Source: CAZTHL01 sp964613585
Lineage (GTDB): Bacteria > Pseudomonadota > Alphaproteobacteria > DSM-16000 > Inquilinaceae
Assembly: GCA_964613585.1 (NCBI GenBank)
Contig: CAZTHL010000008.1
Span: forward strand, 1-64,000
Length of the DNA stretch: 64,000 nt
Direction: 5' to 3'
The number at the start of each line of letters is the position of its first letter. Position 1 is the stretch's first letter. The translations under genes were made by a program, and so were the position numbers. Under the pieces are notes generated by a model. It was given only the letters and a program-made list of their open reading frames with translations, was not told the origin of the DNA and made no database searches. Below are positions 35,600-44,563 of this stretch, piece after piece.

Positions 35600-36934
35600 A
35601 TGACCAAGCCCTTGGACCTGCTGGCCGATCTCCTCGGCAAGGCGCGCGCCGCCGGCGCCGACGCCGCCGATGCCGTGCTCGTCGACGAGGCCTCGCTGTC
35701 CCTCAGCCAGCGGCTGGGCCAGCCGGAGCGGCTCGAGCGGTCCGAGTCGGGCGACCTGGGCCTGCGGGTCTTCGTCGGCCGGCGGATGTCCCTGGTATCG
35801 ACCTCTGACCGAGCCGAGGCGGCGCTCCATGAGCTGGCCGAGCGTGCCGTGGCGATGGCCCGCGTCGTGCCTGAGGATCCCTACTGCGGCCTCGCCGAGC
35901 CCGGCCAGCTGGCGGGGCGATGGGAGGACCTCGACCTCGACGACCCGGCCGAGCCCGAGGCCGAGACCCTGATCGACCGGGCCCGCGTGGCCGAGGAGGC
36001 CGCGCTCGCGGTCCCGGGGGTCACCAACTCGGAGGGCGCAGAGGCCTCCTGGCATCGAGTCCAGGTGTCGCTGGCGGCCAGCAACGGGTTCGCCGGCGGC
36101 TACTCCATGAGCGGCCGCAGCCTGTCGGTCTCGGTCATCGCCGGCGAGGGCACCGCGATGGAGACCGACTACGATTTCTCCACCGCCGTCTACGCCGAGG
36201 ATCTGGCGGACCCGGCGACCCTGGGCCGGACCGCCGGGGAGAAGGCGGTGGCCCGGCTCGGCGCGCGTAAGATCGACAGCGCCCGGGTTCCGGTCATCTA
36301 CGACCCGCGCGTCTCGCGCAGCCTGCTCGGGCACCTCGCCGGCGCCATCTCCGGCCCGGCCGTGGCGCGTGGGACCAGCTTCCTGCGCGACCGGCTGGGC
36401 CAGCCCGTGCTCGCCGACGGCCTCACCGTGGTCGACGATCCGCACGTTCGCCGGGGCCGCCGCTCCAAGCCGTTCGACGGCGAGGGGGTGGCCAACCGCC
36501 GCCGGGCCGTGATCGAGGATGGACGCTTGACCACTTGGCTGCTCGACCTGCGCTCGGCCCGCCAGCTCGGGCTCGCGAGCACCGGCCATGCCGCGAGGGG
36601 CACCGGCTCGCCGCCGAGCCCGTCGCCGACAAACCTGTTCCTCAAGCCGGGCAGCGTCAGCCGCGCGGACCTCATCGGCTCGGTGGAGCGCGGGCTCTAC
36701 GTGACCGACCTCATGGGCATGGGGGTCAACGCGGTGACCGGCGACTACAGCCGCGGCGCCAACGGCTTCTGGATCGAGAACGGCGCCTTCGCCTATCCTG
36801 TGAGCGAGGTGACGGTGGCCGGCAACCTGAAGGACATGTTCCGTCGGCTCGTGCCCGCGGATGATCTGGTGTTCCGCTATGGCATCGATGCGCCGACCGT
36901 GCGGATCGACGACATGACGGTCGCCGGACGATAG
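35600..36934 (+). CDS. pmbA: TldD/PmbA family metalloprotease component
   Basis: 444 residues. It matches PmbA (TldE): an N-terminal domain with R-S-E-S-G-D-L-G-L-R-V-F-V-G, a middle domain with V-T-N-S-E-G-A-E-A-S, and a C-terminal domain with N-L-F-L-K-P-G and G-M-G-V-N-A-V-T-G-D-Y-S-R-G-A-N-G-F-W-I-E-N-G. With TldD it forms a heterodimeric zinc protease that degrades unfolded peptides or processes peptide natural products; PmbA itself lacks the metal site. ATG 35600 follows GGGAGGA. tldD is not in the window. Confidence 0.92.
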   Translation: MTKPLDLLADLLGKARAAGADAADAVLVDEASLSLSQRLGQPERLERSESGDLGLRVFVGRRMSLVSTSDRAEAALHELAERAVAMARVVPEDPYCGLAEPGQLAGRWEDLDLDDPAEPEAETLIDRARVAEEAALAVPGVTNSEGAEASWHRVQVSLAASNGFAGGYSMSGRSLSVSVIAGEGTAMETDYDFSTAVYAEDLADPATLGRTAGEKAVARLGARKIDSARVPVIYDPRVSRSLLGHLAGAISGPAVARGTSFLRDRLGQPVLADGLTVVDDPHVRRGRRSKPFDGEGVANRRRAVIEDGRLTTWLLDLRSARQLGLASTGHAARGTGSPPSPSPTNLFLKPGSVSRADLIGSVERGLYVTDLMGMGVNAVTGDYSRGANGFWIENGAFAYPVSEVTVAGNLKDMFRRLVPADDLVFRYGIDAPTVRIDDMTVAGR

Positions 36935-37088
36935 TCCATGGCCGAGGGATCGCCCGACGACGGCGGGCGGCGGCTCTTGACCGGCATGCGCGTGGAGTCG
37001 CAGCACGGATGCCGATACGGCTGTCTTGGCCGGACGATCCGGCTATAGTCCGCCGCCGGACTGACAGCGCGGCAGGATTAAGGATCCG

Positions 37089-37925
37089 TTGACCACCGCA
37101 AGCGCAACGCACGAGAGCGATAAGTTTGCGCGGCTCGGCTGGCCCCGGCAGCTCTGGGCCGTCGGCGCCGTTCACGGCGAGGCGGCGCGCCTGTGCGCGC
37201 TGCACGATGCCATCGGCGCGCGCTTCCAGCCCGGCGACCGGCTGGTCTATCTCGGCAACATGATCGGCCGCAGCGACGAGGTGCCGGCGACGCTGGACGA
37301 GCTGCTCGCCTTCCGCCGCGCCCTGCTGGCCATGCCGGGCATGCTGGTCACCGACATCGTGTACCTGCGCGGTGCCCAGGAGGAGATGTGGCAGAAGCTG
37401 CTGCAGCTGCAGTTCGCGCCCAATCCGAAGGAGGTCTTCACCTGGATGCTGGGGCAGGGGCTGGACCGGACGCTCCGCGCCTACGGCGCCAAGCCCGAGC
37501 AGGGCATGGCCGCGGCGCGCGACGGCGCGGTGACGCTGAGCCGCTGGACCGGCTCCCTGCGCGAGGCCATGCGCGGCCGCCCGGGGCACGTGCCGTTCTA
37601 CGCCTCGCTCAAGCGGGCCGCCTTCACCGTGCCGGCAGCGGACTCCGACCAGCGGGGCACCTTGTTCGTCTCGGCCGGCATCGACACCAGCCGCCCGCTC
37701 ACCGCGCAAGGGGACAGCTTCTGGTGGGGCGGCGGCGGCTTCGAGAGGATCGACCAGCCCTATGAGCCGTTTCGGCGGGTCGTGCGCGGCTTCGACATCT
37801 TGGGCGGAGGCGTCCGAACCAGCGAGCTCACGGCCACGCTCGATGCCGGCTGCGGCCGCGGCGGCCGGCTGGCGGCCGGCCTGTTCACGCCCGAGGGCGA
37901 GATCGTCGAGATCATCGAGGCCTGA
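37089..37925 (+). CDS. metallophosphoesterase-like protein lacking metal ligands (predicted pseudoenzyme)
   Basis: 278 residues of the calcineurin-like serine/threonine phosphatase fold. Every recognisable metal-binding motif is altered. G-D-I-H-G is G-A-V-H-G (A27), G-D-x-I-G-R is G-N-M-I-G-R (N57), R-G-N-H-E-E-M is R-G-A-Q-E-E-M (A96, Q97) and F-V-H-A-G is F-V-S-A-G (S195). Flanking positions are well preserved (L-T-A-Q-G-D-S-F-W-W-G). It is unlikely to be an active phosphatase and may bind a partner or phosphoprotein. The start is TTG 37089 after an AAGGAT site. Confidence 0.85.
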   Translation: MTTASATHESDKFARLGWPRQLWAVGAVHGEAARLCALHDAIGARFQPGDRLVYLGNMIGRSDEVPATLDELLAFRRALLAMPGMLVTDIVYLRGAQEEMWQKLLQLQFAPNPKEVFTWMLGQGLDRTLRAYGAKPEQGMAAARDGAVTLSRWTGSLREAMRGRPGHVPFYASLKRAAFTVPAADSDQRGTLFVSAGIDTSRPLTAQGDSFWWGGGGFERIDQPYEPFRRVVRGFDILGGGVRTSELTATLDAGCGRGGRLAAGLFTPEGEIVEIIEA

Positions 37926-38081
37926 GCCGGCCGGGTGCCGCCTCGAACCGTTTCCTCACCATGAATCACGTTGTCCGGAGGCCGCAAGTGATCCGCGATC
38001 GCAAGGCCTGCGTAAAGGTTTACAGAAAATGGCATTGCGGCGCGGCCGATCCTTCACGGCCACCTCGCGAAGGGAGTCGAC

Positions 38082-38966
38082 ATGGCGCACATCGACGATC
38101 CGGACACGCAGCGGGCGAACCTGAACTACATCAAGGCGTCGATGAAAGCGCCGCTGCTGAGCCGGGAGCATGAGTTCGATCTCGCCCGGCGCTGGCGCGA
38201 GGAGCAGGACGAGGCGGCGATGCACGAGCTTGTGCGTGCCTATGCCCGGCTGGTCATCAGCACCGCGTCACGGTTCCGCAACTACGGCCTGCCGATGGGC
38301 GACCTGGTGCAGGAGGGCAATGTCGGTCTGATGCAGGCGGCGGCGCGCTTCGAGCATGATCGTGATGTGCGCTTCTCCACTTATGCCGCATGGTGGATCC
38401 GCTCGGCCATGCAGGACTATGTGCTGCGCAACTGGTCGATCGTGCGGACCGGCACCACGGCCGCGCAGAAGGCGCTGTTCTTCAACATGCGGCGGCTGCG
38501 CGCCAAGATCGAGGATGTCTCCTCGAACCGGCTCACCGAGGCGGGGCGCGTCTACATCGCCAACGAGCTGAAGGTCTCGACGACCGACGTCGAGGCGATG
38601 GAGCAGCGGCTGGCCGGCAACGACCAGTCCCTGAATGCGCCTCTGACCGAAACCAGCGAGGACAACTGGCAGGACTTTCTGCCCGATGCCCGGCCCAATC
38701 CGGAGGAGGTAGTGATCGGCCTGCGCGACTCGCGCAGCCGGTCCCGCTGGCTTGCCGAGGCGATCGGCGAGCTGAGCCCGCGCGAGCAGGTCATCATCCG
38801 GCAGCGGCGGCTCCGGGACGAGGGCGTGACACTGGAGGAACTCGGCCGCGAGCTCGGTGTCAGCAAGGAACGGGTGCGGCAGCTCGAGCATCGGGCGCTG
38901 ATGAAGCTGCGCGCCTCCATGGAACGTCGTGTCGCCGCGTCCGACGAGTACTTCCTCGAGGGCTGA
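38082..38966 (+). CDS. rpoH: RNA polymerase sigma factor RpoH (sigma-32)
   Basis: 294 residues. Region 2 (D-L-V-Q-E-G-N-V-G-L-M-Q-A-A-A-R-F, F-S-T-Y-A-A-W-W-I-R) is followed by the RpoH box Q-K-A-L-F-F-N-M-R-R-L-R (about 129-140), which is diagnostic. Region 4 has S-P-R-E-Q-V-I-I and an HTH (T-L-E-E-L-G-R-E-L-G-V-S-K-E-R-V-R-Q-L-E). It directs heat-shock gene transcription. The 156-bp upstream gap should hold its promoter; no clear heat-shock box was identified there. Confidence 0.95.
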   Translation: MAHIDDPDTQRANLNYIKASMKAPLLSREHEFDLARRWREEQDEAAMHELVRAYARLVISTASRFRNYGLPMGDLVQEGNVGLMQAAARFEHDRDVRFSTYAAWWIRSAMQDYVLRNWSIVRTGTTAAQKALFFNMRRLRAKIEDVSSNRLTEAGRVYIANELKVSTTDVEAMEQRLAGNDQSLNAPLTETSEDNWQDFLPDARPNPEEVVIGLRDSRSRSRWLAEAIGELSPREQVIIRQRRLRDEGVTLEELGRELGVSKERVRQLEHRALMKLRASMERRVAASDEYFLEG

Positions 38967-39133
38967 CATCACAGCTTCCGGCGGCGGCAAGATGCCCCCG
39001 TGCCGCCGTCGGCCGGCGGGGGCGGCTCCAAGGCGGGCCGCCCTCGCCATATCCTGGAGACGGTCCTGTTTTCGACTCCGTGCCCGGAGGCGAGCCGAGC
39101 TAGGCTTGCGGATCGATCTCCGGGCCAACGTCG

Positions 39134-39946
39134 TTGACAGTGAACCGCTTCTTTTTGGCCTTTGCCCTGCTCCTGCTGGCGACGGAGGCTCCCCCGGCCT
39201 CGGCGCCCGTGCCGATGCCGGGCGAGCTGCAGGCCGGCGGCCGCGCCATCGTGACCAGGGTCGTGGACGGCGACACGGTCCTTACGAAGGCGGGCGACGA
39301 GATCCGGCTGGTCGGTATCCAGGCTCCCAAGCTGCCGTTGGGCCGGCCCGATTTCGAGCCCTGGCCCCTGGCCGACGAGGCACGGGCGGCGCTTGAGGAC
39401 CTGGTGCTGGGCCGGACCGTGCGACTGGCCTACGGCGGGCTCCGCAGCGACCGGCACCGGCGCCGGCTCGCGCATCTGGCGGGGCCGGACGGGGCCTGGA
39501 TCCAGGGCGAGATGTTGCGCCGCGGGCTGGCGCGGGTCTACACCTTTCCCGACAATCGGGCGCTCGCCGCCGAGATGCATGCGCTGGAGCGCGAGGCGCG
39601 CACGGCCGGCCGGGGCATCTGGGCCGATCCCCATTACGCCGTGCGCGACCCGGGCGAGACCCGGGAACTCATCGGCACCTTTCAGGTGGTCGAGGGCACC
39701 GTGCTCGACGCCGCGGAGGTGCGCGGCCGCCACTACCTCAATTTCGGGCCCGACTGGCGGACCGACTTCACCGTCAGCATCGCCCCCCGCGACCTTCCGG
39801 CCTTCGAAGCCGCCGGTGTCGATCCGCTCGCCCTGGCCGGCCGTGCGATTCGGGTGCGCGGCTGGCTCATCTGGCGCAACGGCCCGATGATCGAGGCGGA
39901 TCATCCCGAGCAGATCGAGCGCGCCGCCCCCAGGGACGGGGCCTGA
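39134..39946 (+). CDS. exported thermonuclease-like (SNase) protein
   Basis: About 268-270 residues. A signal peptide (N-R-F-F-L-A-F-A-L-L-L-L-A-T-E-A) precedes an SNase domain: V-T-R-V-V-D-G-D-T-V-L, I-R-L-V-G-I-Q-A-P-K, L-V-L-G-R-T-V-R-L and A-R-V-Y-T-F-P-D-N. The usual active-site pattern is only partly kept: D in D-G-D is present and arginine follows in E-I-R-L, while the second catalytic R-x-x-R-x-L is R-H-R-R-R-L. It could be nuclease or binding protein. The start is TTG 39134 or GTG 39140. rsmI follows after four bases. Confidence 0.82.
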   Translation: MTVNRFFLAFALLLLATEAPPASAPVPMPGELQAGGRAIVTRVVDGDTVLTKAGDEIRLVGIQAPKLPLGRPDFEPWPLADEARAALEDLVLGRTVRLAYGGLRSDRHRRRLAHLAGPDGAWIQGEMLRRGLARVYTFPDNRALAAEMHALEREARTAGRGIWADPHYAVRDPGETRELIGTFQVVEGTVLDAAEVRGRHYLNFGPDWRTDFTVSIAPRDLPAFEAAGVDPLALAGRAIRVRGWLIWRNGPMIEADHPEQIERAAPRDGA

Positions 39947-39950
39947 CGCC

Positions 39951-40700
39951 GTGGCCGTGCTGCACGTGATCGCCACGCCGATCGGCAACCTCGAGGATGT
40001 GTCCCATCGGGCCGTCCGTCTCCTGGGCGAGCTCGAGGCCCTGGCCGCCGAGGACACGCGTGTCACCCGCCGTTTGCTCGAGCGGTACGGCATCGCGCGG
40101 CCGCGGCACCTGTTCGCCTGCCACGAGCATAACGAGCAGGCGGCGGCCCGACACATCGCCCGGCTGCTCGACGAGGGCACCGATGTCGGCCTGTGCACGG
40201 ACGCCGGCACGCCCGGCATCAGCGATCCCGGCTATCGGGCCGTCGTGGCGGCGCTGGAGGCCGGACACGAGGTCCGCACAGTGCCCGGGCCGAGCGCGGT
40301 TCCCGCGGCCCTGGCCGTCTCGGGCCTGTCCGCCGCCAGCTACACCTTCCTCGGGTTTCCGCCACGCAAGACGGGCCAGCGCCGGCGCCTTCTGGCGCGC
40401 GAGTCCGCTGCCGAGCATACCCTGGTCCTGTTCGAGTCGCCGCACCGGATCGCCGGCCTCCTGCAGGACGCGCTCGGTGAGCTGGGCGACCGGCGGGCGG
40501 CCATCTGCCTCGAGCTCACCAAGCTCCACGAAAGGGTCGAGCGGGGCTGGCTGAGCGAGCTCGCCGGGCGCTTCGCCGATACGCCGACGCGCGGCGAGAT
40601 CACCGTGGTCATCGCCGGCTCGAACCCGAAGTTCCGCCGCGCCGAGCCCCGCGCCATGCCGTCCACGGATAATCGCGAGCTGACCGACGAGGCCCCGTGA
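39951..40700 (+). CDS. rsmI: 16S rRNA (cytidine(1402)-2'-O)-methyltransferase
   Basis: 249 residues. The tetrapyrrole-methylase-like fold of RsmI is clear: V-I-A-T-P-I-G-N-L-E-D-V-S-H-R-A, A-E-D-T-R-V-T-R-R-L-L, C-T-D-A-G-T-P-G-I-S-D-P-G-Y, P-G-P-S-A-V-P-A-A-L and F-E-S-P-H-R-I. It methylates the ribose of C1402 in the decoding centre with SAM. The start is GTG 39951, four bases after the nuclease stop, so the pair is probably cotranscribed. Confidence 0.95.
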   Translation: MAVLHVIATPIGNLEDVSHRAVRLLGELEALAAEDTRVTRRLLERYGIARPRHLFACHEHNEQAAARHIARLLDEGTDVGLCTDAGTPGISDPGYRAVVAALEAGHEVRTVPGPSAVPAALAVSGLSAASYTFLGFPPRKTGQRRRLLARESAAEHTLVLFESPHRIAGLLQDALGELGDRRAAICLELTKLHERVERGWLSELAGRFADTPTRGEITVVIAGSNPKFRRAEPRAMPSTDNRELTDEAP

Positions 40701-41086
40701 CGGGGCCATGACACACCTGGCGACACCCGCGCGAGCCTGCCCGGCGCTCACGACGCTGCAGTCGATCGAGCGTCGTCTTCGGCTTTGCCCGATCATCGCC
40801 AGCCTGCTTCTGACCGTGCGGATCCGCGCCCGGTGGGCCCCGGAGCACCACGGGCGGTCAGACGGTGATTGGCTGGTTCTTCGAGGCCACCGTTCTCCAG
40901 CCCTTCGACTATGGCCGCTATCCCCTGGAGCACAAGACGGTGTCGATCCGCCACGGTTTGGCCTCACCGAGGAGGCCAGCCTACGGCAGCACGGCCGCAG
41001 CGCCTGAATCCAACGACCATGCCGACACGGGCCCGAACGGTCTTCTCGCGTACCTTGTGATCTTTCCGGTCACTGCCGACGCTTTC
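40701..41086. other. intergenic region with unassigned protein-like fragment
   Basis: 386 bp after rsmI. A short frame on the plus strand (from GTG 40865) reads I-G-W-F-F-E-A-T-V-L-Q-P-F-D-Y-G-R-Y-P and then loses sense. It may be the relic of a larger gene but I cannot name the family. The open frame runs on into the cfa gene on the other strand, so it is not annotated as a gene. Confidence 0.35.
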
Positions 41087-42457
41087 CTATCGGCCGCTCG
41101 CCGGCCGGTGTCCATGCGCATCTTTGGCGCGGGCGACGCTCTCCACCTCAAGCTCGCCTCCTGGCCGGTGGTTCTGGGCGCGGCGGCGCTCCTCACGCAT
41201 CTGTCGCGGTGACCGGCGGGTCGGCCCGGCGACGATGTCGGGCGGCTCGAGGGTCCGCTCGGCCTCGCCGATGTAGTCGCGGGTCAGCGGCACCGCGTCG
41301 ACCGAGCGCGCCATCTGCATCTGGAAGACCAGATGGCCGCCGTGGCGGAAGGCCAGCTCCGCCCCGGCCAGGTAGAACTCCCACATCCGGCAGAAGCGCT
41401 CATCGTACAGCGCCCGCACCGTGGCACGATTGGCCTGGAAGCGGCGCCGCCAATGACGCAGGGTCTGCGCGTAATGCAGGCGCAGGATCTCCAGGTCGGT
41501 GATCCACAGGCCGCAGCGCTCGACCACGGGAACGACCTCGGACAGGGCCGGGCTGTAGCCGCCCGGGAAGATGTATTTGCGCAGCCAGGGCCCCGTCGCG
41601 CTGGGTCCGCCCATGCGGCCGATGGAGTGCAGCAGCGCGACGCCGTCCTCGGTCAGCAGGTCCTGCAGCCTGCCGAAGAAGCGCGAATAGTTCGGCACGC
41701 CGACATGCTCGAACATGCCGACCGAGACGATCCGGTCGAAGCGGCCCTCGACCTCACGGTAGTCGCGGAGCTCGAAGCGCACCCGGTCGGCGAGGCCGGC
41801 CTCGTCCGCGCGCTCCCGGGCCTTCCTCAGCTGCTCCTCCGAGAGGGTGACGCCGAGCACCTCGACATCGGCAGCCCGGGCCACGTGCAGGGCGAGCCCG
41901 CCCCAGCCGCAGCCGATGTCGAGCACCCGCAGGCCCGGCCGCAGCAGCAGCTTGGCCGCGATGTGCGTCTTCTTGGCGTGTTGCGCCTCGTCGAGGCCGA
42001 GATCGGGCTGCCGGAAATAGCCGCAGGAATATTGCCAGCCGCGGTCGAGGAACTGCGCGTAGAGCTGATCCGAGAGATCATAGTGATGGCTGACGTTGCG
42101 GCGCGACAGGCCCAGAGGGTTGCGCTGCTGCCAGACCCGGGCCACCCGACCGTACAGGCGGAGCAGCCAGCGCCCACGCACCGCCGAGCCGACGCCCAGA
42201 TTGGTGGTCAGGACGTCGAGGACGTCATAGAGGCGGCCGTCATCGACGGTCAGCGTGCCGTCCATGTACGCCTCGCCGATCGCCAGCCGCGGGTCCAGAA
42301 ACAGCCGACGGGCCGTCCCGGCATCGTGCACGCGGCAGACGGCGGGCGGCCGGGCGGCCGAGGCGGCATCGCCGAGCCGGTAGGCTCGGCCTCGATGGTC
42401 GACCAGGATCAGCGCTCCGGTCTTGATCAGCTTGTCGAGAAAGCGGGCTAACAGCAT
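41087..42457 (-). CDS. cfa: cyclopropane-fatty-acyl-phospholipid synthase
   Basis: 456 residues. Cfa adds a methylene from SAM to unsaturated acyl chains of membrane lipids. N-terminal lipid-binding region, then S-H-H-Y-D-L-S-D-Q-L-Y-A, the SAM motif V-L-D-I-G-C-G-W-G-G-L-A, S-V-G-M-F-E-H-V-G, Y-I-F-P-G-G-Y and a C-terminal R-M-W-E-F-Y-L-A-G-A-E. The family is usually 380-420 residues; the extra length is a charged C-terminal tail (after about 415) with R-R-A-Q-N-H-R. ATG 42457 is the natural start. Monocistronic. Confidence 0.93.
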   Translation of the reverse strand: MLLARFLDKLIKTGALILVDHRGRAYRLGDAASAARPPAVCRVHDAGTARRLFLDPRLAIGEAYMDGTLTVDDGRLYDVLDVLTTNLGVGSAVRGRWLLRLYGRVARVWQQRNPLGLSRRNVSHHYDLSDQLYAQFLDRGWQYSCGYFRQPDLGLDEAQHAKKTHIAAKLLLRPGLRVLDIGCGWGGLALHVARAADVEVLGVTLSEEQLRKARERADEAGLADRVRFELRDYREVEGRFDRIVSVGMFEHVGVPNYSRFFGRLQDLLTEDGVALLHSIGRMGGPSATGPWLRKYIFPGGYSPALSEVVPVVERCGLWITDLEILRLHYAQTLRHWRRRFQANRATVRALYDERFCRMWEFYLAGAELAFRHGGHLVFQMQMARSVDAVPLTRDYIGEAERTLEPPDIVAGPTRRSPRQMREERRRAQNHRPGGELEVESVARAKDAHGHRPASGR

Positions 42458-42632
42458 GGTGAGTCGGGGAGAAACATTGGCCTGTGCCGATAAAGGCGCC
42501 GGCGGGGCCCGGGTTCCGCACCCGCGCGCGCATCCGCGGCCCGCGCCGTGACCGGGGCTCTGCGACCCCGGAAGCCCGGCCGACCACGAGCCCGCGCGGA
42601 GCCAGGGGCGGCCTTGCGGGCATGAATGCGTC

Positions 42633-43622
42633 TCAGAAGTCCGTGCCCAGCACCCGATCCGGCGGCGTGTGGCCGTCGCTGAAGGCCCGGATATTGATGA
42701 TCACCTTGCGGCCCATGTCGATCCGGCCCTCGACGGTGGCCGAGCTCATGTGCGGCAGCAGGACGACCTGAGGCAGGCGCATCAGCTTCGGGCTGATCGC
42801 CGGCTCATGCTCGTACACGTCGAGGCCGGCGCCGGCGATGGCGCCGTTCGCCAGCATGCGCGCCAGGCATTGCTCGTCGACGATCTCGCCGCGGGCGGTG
42901 TTGACCAGGATCGCTTCCTTCTTCAGCAGCCCGAGCCGACGCGCCGACAGGAGATGGTACGTGCCCGGCGTGTGCGGACAATTGACCGAGATGATGTCCA
43001 TGCGCGCCAGCATCTGGTCGAGGCTGTCCCAATAGGTCGCCTCGAGCGGCTCCGCCACCTCGGCCGCCGCGGGTCGGCGATTATGGTAATGGATCGACAG
43101 TCCGAAGCCGCGGGCGCGCTGGGCCAGCGCGGTGCCGATGCGGCCCATGCCGACGATGCCCAGGCGCTTGCCGTGCAGCCGATGGCCGAGCATCGCGGTG
43201 GGGCTCCAGCCGGTCCAGCCGCCGGCGCGCACCAGGCGCTCGCCCTCGGTCAGCCGGCGCGCCACGGCCAGGATCAGCGCCATGGTCATGTCCGCCGTGT
43301 CCTGGGTAAGCACGCCCGGCGTGTTCGACACGACGATCCCGGCGGACCGGGCGGCCCGGAGATCGATGTGGTCGACGCCGGTGCCGAAATTTGCAATCAA
43401 GCGGCAGCGGTGACGGGCGGCCTCCAGCACGTCCGCGTCGATCCGGTCGGTCACGGTCGGCACCAGCACGTCGGCCGTCGCCACCGCCTCGATGAGCTCG
43501 GCCTTGGCGAGGGGCCGGTCGTTCAGATTGAGGCGTGTGTCGAACAGCTCCATCATGCGCGTCTCGACCACCTCAGGCAGCTTGCGCGTGACCACGACCA
43601 CGGGCCGCTTGCGCTCGGTCAT
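42633..43622 (-). CDS. D-2-hydroxyacid dehydrogenase (glyoxylate/hydroxypyruvate reductase type)
   Basis: 329 residues. G-T-G-V-D-H-I-D-L-R (about 80), V-G-M-G-R-I-G-T-A-L-A (NAD-binding, about 150), N-T-A-R-G-E-I-V-D (catalytic arginine region), G-L-D-V-Y-E-H-E-P (catalytic glutamate) and L-L-P-H-M-S-S-A-T (catalytic histidine) fit the D-glycerate/glyoxylate dehydrogenase family. It reduces hydroxypyruvate or glyoxylate with NAD(P)H. The ATG at 43622 gives M-T-E-R-K-R-P-V; longer frames upstream are non-coding. Divergent from the SH3 gene. Confidence 0.9.
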   Translation of the reverse strand: MTERKRPVVVVTRKLPEVVETRMMELFDTRLNLNDRPLAKAELIEAVATADVLVPTVTDRIDADVLEAARHRCRLIANFGTGVDHIDLRAARSAGIVVSNTPGVLTQDTADMTMALILAVARRLTEGERLVRAGGWTGWSPTAMLGHRLHGKRLGIVGMGRIGTALAQRARGFGLSIHYHNRRPAAAEVAEPLEATYWDSLDQMLARMDIISVNCPHTPGTYHLLSARRLGLLKKEAILVNTARGEIVDEQCLARMLANGAIAGAGLDVYEHEPAISPKLMRLPQVVLLPHMSSATVEGRIDMGRKVIINIRAFSDGHTPPDRVLGTDF

Positions 43623-43704
43623 CCGGCGACTCCGCTTTCCGCCTTCGTTCCGCCGCGCCGAGCCGGGGCGCGGATGGCCTCGACGATACAAGCCGTCCCA
43701 TGCC

Positions 43705-44310
43705 GTGGCCAGTGCCCGGCCGGCCCCGCCGCCAAGCCGGGCCGCCGCCGGGCGGGTAGCCCTGGCGTCGACCGCCGGAGCGGCGGCGCGGCTGGCGGCG
43801 CGCGCCGTGCTACTGGCCGTCCTCTGGGCCGTGCCGGCCGCCTCCGGCGCGGCCGGTGACGGGCCGGGGACACCGCGCTTCGCCACGGTCAACACGGATC
43901 GCGCCAATGTCCGGACCGGGCCGGGCTTGCGCTATCCGGTCGAATGGGTGTTCGTGCGCCGGCACATGCCGGTCGAGGTGGTCGCCGAGTTCGACACCTG
44001 GCGCCGGGTCCGCGACTGGGAAGGGGCGGAAGGCTGGATGCACCAGTCCCTGCTGTCGGGACGGCGCGGCGTGATCATCCGCGGCCGCGAGCCCTGGCCG
44101 CTGCGCGCCGACGCCAGCCCGACCGCGCCGGTGCGGGCGCGGATCGAGCCGGGGGTGATCGGTCGCCTGCTGGAATGCCCGGCCCGCTCGCCAGGCACAC
44201 CCGGCCTCGCCGACCCGGGCGGCTGGTGCCGCGTCGAGATCGCAGCCCTGCGCGGCTGGCTGCCACGTCAGGCCCTGTGGGGGGTCTACGACGATGAGCA
44301 GGTGGATTAG
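43705..44310 (+). CDS. SH3 domain protein, exported
   Basis: 201 residues from GTG 43705. A hydrophobic N-terminus (A-A-R-L-A-A-R-A-V-L-L-A-V-L-W-A-V-P-A-A-S-G-A) acts as signal or anchor. A bacterial SH3-type domain follows: V-N-T-D-R-A-N-V-R-T-G-P-G-L-R-Y-P-V and W-E-G-A-E-G-W-M-H-Q-S-L-L. A second, weaker SH3-like repeat ends V-E-I-A-A-L-R-G-W-L-P-R-Q. It presumably binds peptidoglycan or another periplasmic partner. The exact start is uncertain. Its stop TAG (44308-44310) is where palindromic element G begins. Confidence 0.85.
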   Translation: MASARPAPPPSRAAAGRVALASTAGAAARLAARAVLLAVLWAVPAASGAAGDGPGTPRFATVNTDRANVRTGPGLRYPVEWVFVRRHMPVEVVAEFDTWRRVRDWEGAEGWMHQSLLSGRRGVIIRGREPWPLRADASPTAPVRARIEPGVIGRLLECPARSPGTPGLADPGGWCRVEIAALRGWLPRQALWGVYDDEQVD

Positions 44311-44563
44311 ACCGTTTCCGCCGGACGCGGAGTCGAGACCGGCCGCTCCTCCACCCGGCCAGCTTACACCGCCGAGCATACCGCCGAGTCGACGAGTTGA
44401 CTGGTCGGCTCGGCCGGTGGCGCGCCCGCCAACCCTGCCGCCGTCCGGGCGCGCCATCGCACGCCCATGGCTGACGCCGTAGGCTCACTGGCATCAAGCC
44501 TACGGTCGGTCGGTGGCCGGGCGGGGAAGCGGGCCGGCGATGCCACTTGAGCCGGAAACGCTC
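44310..44563 (-). repeat. dispersed palindromic element, copy G, interrupted by another repeat
   Basis: The left end (GACCGTTTCCGCCGGACG) and the right end (CTTGAGCCGGAAACGCTC, ending 44563) match the other copies in inverted orientation, with the inner arms present. The middle contains about 129 extra bp, including the second hairpin repeat (44404-44459) and an inverted repeat CCGTAGGCT/AGCCTACGG near 44480-44506. The left TA is 44308-44309, in the SH3 stop codon. Confidence 0.75.
44404..44459. repeat. second hairpin repeat, copy 2
   Basis: About 56 bp, nearly the same as 26653-26707: GTCGGCTCGGCCGG, arms GCGCGCCCG and CGGGCGCGC, middle CCAACCCTGCCGCCG. Here it lies inside palindromic element G, so it was inserted or recombined after that element. 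Confidence 0.7.

Noticed and set aside
40865..41212. A 115-codon ORF on the plus strand after rsmI
   Set aside because: Sense is lost after about 30 codons and its 3' part overlaps the well-supported cfa gene.
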